Below are positions 60,415 to 64,000 of a stretch of DNA of 64,000 nt, piece by piece. The notes under the pieces are model-generated. The model was given only the letters and a program-made list of their open reading frames with translations. It had not been told where the DNA came from and made no database searches. Position 1 is the first letter of the stretch. Every line of letters starts with the position of its first letter. The translations under genes were made by a program, and so were the position numbers. The stretch is from Chitinophagaceae bacterium (GTDB lineage: Bacteria > Bacteroidota > Bacteroidia > Chitinophagales > Chitinophagaceae): contig CANGIT010000015.1 of the NCBI GenBank assembly GCA_947454155.1, positions 1 to 64,000 of the forward strand. The letters run 5' to 3'.

Positions 60415-61593
60415 TCAGCAATTTTCGATAACCATAGCACTGGCGCCGCCACCGCCATTGCAAATACCGGCAGCTCCGAATCTGGCATTATTTTGCTTGA
60501 GTACATGTATGAGCGTTACAATGACACGTGCACCGCTGCAACCCAGTGGATGCCCCAACGCTACTGCGCCGCCGTTTACGTTTACGCGCGCCGGATCGAG
60601 CTTCATTCTTTTGGTATTTTCGATACCCACCACCGCAAAGGCTTCATTCAATTCAAAGTATTCAATCTGGTCGAGGGTAAGTCCTGCTTTTTCCACAGCT
60701 TTAGGCACTGCCAGTGAAGGCGCCGTGGTAAACCACAGAGGCTCGTGCTCGGCATCAGCCGCCGACCTGAAAATGGCGATAGGTTTCAAGCCCAGTTCTT
60801 CCGCTTTGGCTTTACTCATCAGCACCAGTGCAGCTGCGCCATCGTTCATGGTAGAGGCGTTGGCGGCTGTAACAGTTCCATCTTTCACAAAAGCACCTTT
60901 CAGCTCGGGGATCTTGTCGAATTTCACATTGAAAGGCTCTTCATCTTTGGCAAACACTACCGGATCTCCTTTGCGTTGTGGTATAGCTACGGGTACAATC
61001 TCCGCATCAAACTTACCCGACTGCACAGCAGCCTGGCTTTTTCTGTAACTGTCTATGGCAAATGCATCCTGCTCTTCTCTGCTGATGCCGCAGGTGGAAG
61101 CACAATGCTCGGCAGCATTGCCCATCGCCTTGCCATCATAAACGTCGGTTAACCCATCTTTGGCCAAGCCATCCACCAAAGTAACATTGCCGTACTTGTT
61201 TCCCCATCTCATGTTTTCGCTGTAGAAAGGCACGTTGCTCATGCTTTCCATACCCCCGGCCACTACTACATCCGCATCGCCTAACATAATGCTTTGCGCT
61301 GCCAAGGCGATGGCTTTCATGCCACTGGCACAAACCTTATTGACGGTGGTACAAACCACCTGATCGGGCAAGCCGGCAAACTTGGCCGCCTGACGGGCTG
61401 GTGCTTGTCCCAGGTTGGCCTGTATCACAGACCCCATAATGACTTCGTTGACCAATTCGGGACTAATACCCGCTTTTTCCACTGCCCCTTTGATGGCAAC
61501 GGCCCCCAACTGAGTGGCCGAAAATCCTTTCAAAGACCCGCCGAAACTGCCCATTGGCGTGCGAACGGCAGCAATAATGTATACTTCCTTCAT
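60415..61593 (-). CDS. Acetyl-CoA C-acetyltransferase (thiolase)
   Basis: 392-residue thiolase II-type enzyme. Nucleophilic C88 in VNKVCASGMKAI; the C-terminal motif GHPLGCSGARVIVTL holds the catalytic His and second Cys; NEAFAVVGI holds the NEAF motif. Start at ATG 61591-61593 gives MKEVYIIAAVRTPMGSF; the frame is open 23 codons upstream but a promoter -7 element at 61660 makes the shorter form sensible. Acts in acetoacetyl-CoA formation or breakdown. Confidence 0.95.
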   Translation of the reverse strand: MKEVYIIAAVRTPMGSFGGSLKGFSATQLGAVAIKGAVEKAGISPELVNEVIMGSVIQANLGQAPARQAAKFAGLPDQVVCTTVNKVCASGMKAIALAAQSIMLGDADVVVAGGMESMSNVPFYSENMRWGNKYGNVTLVDGLAKDGLTDVYDGKAMGNAAEHCASTCGISREEQDAFAIDSYRKSQAAVQSGKFDAEIVPVAIPQRKGDPVVFAKDEEPFNVKFDKIPELKGAFVKDGTVTAANASTMNDGAAALVLMSKAKAEELGLKPIAIFRSAADAEHEPLWFTTAPSLAVPKAVEKAGLTLDQIEYFELNEAFAVVGIENTKRMKLDPARVNVNGGAVALGHPLGCSGARVIVTLIHVLKQNNARFGAAGICNGGGGASAMVIENC

Positions 61594-61659
61594 ATGAATA
61601 TTATTTATGTTTGAATAACGACTCTGCTCCATTTGATGAGCGATCACCTTTTTTCGCAG

Positions 61660-61667
61660 CAAAAGTA
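61660..61667 (-). promoter_or_regulatory. -7 element TACTTTTG of thiolase gene
   Basis: Minus strand TACTTTTG, 66 bases before the chosen start. An ATTG 23 bases further upstream could serve as a loose -33 element. Confidence 0.5.
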
Positions 61668-61868
61668 TTGAATAAAGGCGTTTGGTTCTTCAATATATTT
61701 TCCACTCATCAATTACCAATACAGAAGAAATGAGAAGAACACCAATAAATATCACACCCATCAGTAATTTACAACACGGCATGATTTCGGGAAAGATCAA
61801 AAAAACTTGATTCTTTTGCCAAATGAGAAAAACATCTAAATAAACTTGCATTTAAAAAAAATGAATTT

Positions 61869-61876
61869 TACTTTTG
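61869..61876 (+). promoter_or_regulatory. Upstream -7 element TACTTTTG, polysaccharide operon
   Basis: TACTTTTG preceded by TTG with a 21-base spacer (61845-61847). Would give a leader of about 155 bases. Confidence 0.4.
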
Positions 61877-61987
61877 ATTAGCAGTATATAAACTGCTTCC
61901 CACCATCCACCCTATCTTAAGAAAAGCTCGTTGCTATTTTTCTAATTTCAAGCCTACGACAGACCCCTAATTAAAGTTCCAATTCGG

Positions 61988-61995
61988 TAACTTTG
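61988..61995 (+). promoter_or_regulatory. Proximal -7 element TAACTTTG, polysaccharide operon
   Basis: Matches TAnnTTTG, 43 bases before the export gene start, a normal leader length. No -33 TTTG at correct spacing. Confidence 0.5.
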
Positions 61996-62038
61996 TTTTG
62001 ATTCAGAGCATTTATACCACAAGAAAAATAAAACCTTC

Positions 62039-62830
62039 ATGAGCTTACCAACCAAACTGATGGCATTAGCCTGTGTGCTGCTTTCCGTATTTTCATCTTC
62101 ATGCGTATCTACTCAAAGCGCCACATATTTTGAAAACATAGATGATACCACATTCAATGCCAAAACAGAAGAATCTGATGTGCTGATTCAGAAAAACGAT
62201 TTACTGAGTGTATACATCAGCAGCTTGAATCCAGAGGCCTCTGCGGTTTTCAATGCACCCAATTCACTGGCCACAAGCACCACTACTACAACTGGCAATA
62301 CAAGTGCGGGAGGTTATCTGGTGAATACGGATGGCAACATCCAGCTACCTATATTGGGCAACATCAAAGCCGCTGGACTTACCAAAAAACAATTGAAAGC
62401 AGATATCACCAATGCTATCTTGGATAAAAAACTCCTGCTCGACCCTATCGTCACCATTCGTCATCTCAACTTCGAGGTTACGGTGATTGGTGAAGTAGGA
62501 AAACCCATTGTGATCAATGTACCTAACGAAAGAATCTCCTTACTAAAAGCATTGGGCATCGCCGGTGACATCACAGTTTTCGGTAAGAAAAACAATGTGC
62601 TGCTCATCCGTGAATCGGAAGGCAAAAGAAAGGTGAAAAGGATCGACCTCAATTCAAAATCATTTCTCAGTTCCAGTTATTATTATTTACAACCCAATGA
62701 TGTGGTGTATGTAGAAGCCAACAAAAACAAAGTGGCCAATTTGAACCGCAATCAGCAAATTCTGCCAACGATTTTGAGCAGTCTTTCCATTATCGCCATT
62801 GTTGTGACCAACCTTATCATAAAAAAATAA
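62039..62830 (+). CDS. Polysaccharide export lipoprotein (Wza-like)
   Basis: 263 residues; lipobox ends at Cys22 (SVFSSSCVST). Poly_export domain: SDVLIQKNDLLSVYISSLNPEAS, then GGYLVNTDGNIQLPILGNIKAAGLTKKQLKADITNAI, and an SLBB-like part FEVTVIGEVGKPIVINVPNERISLLKALGIAGD. It ends in a hydrophobic helix (ILSSLSIIAIVVTNLIIKK), as in bacteroidetal outer-membrane capsule/exopolysaccharide translocon lipoproteins. Followed after two bases by the copolymerase gene. Confidence 0.93.
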   Translation: MSLPTKLMALACVLLSVFSSSCVSTQSATYFENIDDTTFNAKTEESDVLIQKNDLLSVYISSLNPEASAVFNAPNSLATSTTTTTGNTSAGGYLVNTDGNIQLPILGNIKAAGLTKKQLKADITNAILDKKLLLDPIVTIRHLNFEVTVIGEVGKPIVINVPNERISLLKALGIAGDITVFGKKNNVLLIRESEGKRKVKRIDLNSKSFLSSSYYYLQPNDVVYVEANKNKVANLNRNQQILPTILSSLSIIAIVVTNLIIKK

Positions 62831-62832
62831 CA

Positions 62833-64000
62833 ATGAGTACTGCCAAGAAAACTAAAAACCCACCGCCCAAGCAGGAAGAAAATCTGTTCAATCAGATCAT
62901 CAACAGATATATTGCCTACTGGCCTTTGTTTGCCTTGCTGATTATTGCCATGGTGAGTGCGGCCTATGTATACTTACGTTATGCTACGCCAAAATATGAA
63001 GCCACGGCTACTTTGCTGATCAAAGACGAGAAGAAAGGAGCAGAGGATTCAAAAGCGATGGAGTCTTTGAACATGATCAACACCAAGAAAATCATCGAGA
63101 ATGAAATCGAAGTGTTGCAATCCAGGAACATCATGGCGAATGTGGTTAAAAGCCTTCACCTCTATGCACCCTTGTATCAGGAAGGTAAAATAAGAACCAT
63201 TTCAGGGTATACCATCAGTCCGGTTATAGTGCTGGCCCAAAATCCCGAGAAGATTGTCACTAAAAAGAAAATCGGTTTTAAGTACGATGCAAAAAGCGGT
63301 GTGATTGTTTTAGAAAAAAAACAGGCCATCAAATTAAATGAATGGACCTCTACTCCCTATGGCATTTTGAAATTTGAAATCAATCCTAAATACGAAGAGC
63401 CTAAATTCAGAAAGCCATATTTCTTCTCTCTCATCTCGGTAAAAGATGCTACAAAATCAATTATCAGAGACCTTACGGTAGTTCAACCTAATAAACTCTC
63501 TTCTGTAATCAGCCTATCTTACAAAGACGAATCGCCCGAAAGAGCAGAAGACATCCTGAATGAAATCATTTTGATGTACGACCATGCTTCAGTTGATGAA
63601 AAAAACTCAATGGCCAAAACCACATTACAATTTGTGGAAGACAGGCTCGGTGTGGTGGCGAAAGACCTCGACTCTATTGAACGTACCGTGCAATCGTACA
63701 AAGCCGGCTCCGGTGCATCGGATGTAAGCACACAGGGTCAGCTTTATTTGCAAAATGTAAGCAGCAACGACCAGGAGTTGGGCAAAATAAACATGCAGTT
63801 GGCCGTGTTGGACCAGGTAGACAAGGCCATCAATTCCGGTGGCAACAACTCCAGCAGTCTGATGCCATCTACGCTTGGCACCAACGACCCTTCATTATCA
63901 AAATTGATCGGCGATCTGCAAAACAAAGAATTGGAATATGAAAAATTGAAAAAAACTGTAGCAGAGAATAATCCGCTATTGATTTCTTTGAAAGATCAGA
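62833..64000 (+). CDS. Wzz/Wzc-type polysaccharide copolymerase (partial)
   Basis: Runs off the window; 389 codons visible from ATG 62833. Short Pro/Lys-rich cytoplasmic N-terminus, first transmembrane helix (about 29-50, YWPLFALLIIAMVSAAYVYL), then the Wzz domain (TPKYEATATLLIKDEKKG, ENEIEVLQSRNIMANVVKSL) and a coiled-coil region near 260-389. A C-terminal tyrosine-kinase domain is likely but not visible. It controls chain length and export of a surface polysaccharide with the Wza-like lipoprotein. Confidence 0.92.
   Translation, partial: MSTAKKTKNPPPKQEENLFNQIINRYIAYWPLFALLIIAMVSAAYVYLRYATPKYEATATLLIKDEKKGAEDSKAMESLNMINTKKIIENEIEVLQSRNIMANVVKSLHLYAPLYQEGKIRTISGYTISPVIVLAQNPEKIVTKKKIGFKYDAKSGVIVLEKKQAIKLNEWTSTPYGILKFEINPKYEEPKFRKPYFFSLISVKDATKSIIRDLTVVQPNKLSSVISLSYKDESPERAEDILNEIILMYDHASVDEKNSMAKTTLQFVEDRLGVVAKDLDSIERTVQSYKAGSGASDVSTQGQLYLQNVSSNDQELGKINMQLAVLDQVDKAINSGGNNSSSLMPSTLGTNDPSLSKLIGDLQNKELEYEKLKKTVAENNPLLISLKDQ

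Larger units (their letters stand above)
61594..62038. other. Divergent intergenic region, thiolase / polysaccharide operon
   Basis: This 445-base AT-rich gap contains promoter-like elements for both directions (61660 minus; 61869 and 61988 plus) and no gene I can support. No repeat array of the type seen elsewhere in the window is present. Confidence 0.6.

Overview
The window looks like a chromosomal segment of a Bacteroidota bacterium, most likely family Chitinophagaceae (Sediminibacterium/Hydrotalea-like; genus not certain). Evidence: a fused cbb3 oxidase CcoN-CcoO, a short 285-residue RpoD, a DUF3276 PUR-type protein, DUF4249/DUF3822/DUF6029-like proteins, an Omp28-type protein, split pdhA and pdhB, and TAnnTTTG/TTTG promoter elements instead of the sigma70 boxes of Proteobacteria. 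Most genes are housekeeping or respiratory, in short operons.

Layout. 1-1045: AT-rich accessory end with a Fic AMP-transferase gene, closing at what looks like the 3' end of a tRNA-Ser gene (candidate att site) and its terminator. 1222-10192: a complete cbb3 oxidase locus (ccoI, ccoS, ccoNO fusion, ccoQ, ccoP, ccoG, fixH, SafE/DsbD-like exporter) with Crp/Fnr-type boxes before ccoI and before ccoS. 10408-21110: glycosyltransferase, ABC exporter, DUF3276, pgi, threonine aldolase, rpoD, DUF4249 lipoprotein, trxB, folB, TPR protein. 21194-23143: M1 metallopeptidase.

23314-29996 (minus strand) is the most unusual locus. It is a six-gene, translationally coupled operon: PqqD-like protein, ATP-grasp ligase, fold-III PLP decarboxylase, urea-channel/M23-peptidase fusion, TPR plus outer-membrane barrel protein, TPR protein. 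It looks like a pathway that makes a small amide or peptide-like product and handles it in the envelope. I know of no described function.

30118-49599: GNAT, MATE pump, DUF3822, rsmD, lpxK, large outer-membrane barrel, a YHYH/YwqK/SCO trio, DEAD-box helicase, gyrA, saccharopine dehydrogenase-like gene, DUF6029/TlpA/Omp28 trio. 49655-61593: sirtuin, EVE protein, LutA-like protein, ribH, TPR membrane protein, pdhA, recF, DUF721, TraB/GumN, UbiD-type decarboxylase, barrel protein, pdhB, thiolase. 62039-64000: start of a polysaccharide export operon, cut by the window edge.

A second unusual signal is not a gene. Five intergenic gaps hold short-period arrays. Period-8 units (mostly GATTTGAT-like) begin within about 8 bases of a stop codon, and at three sites period-7 units lie just upstream of the next start codon. 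Two of those period-7 arrays are strong, one is only two copies, and a fourth site breaks the rule.
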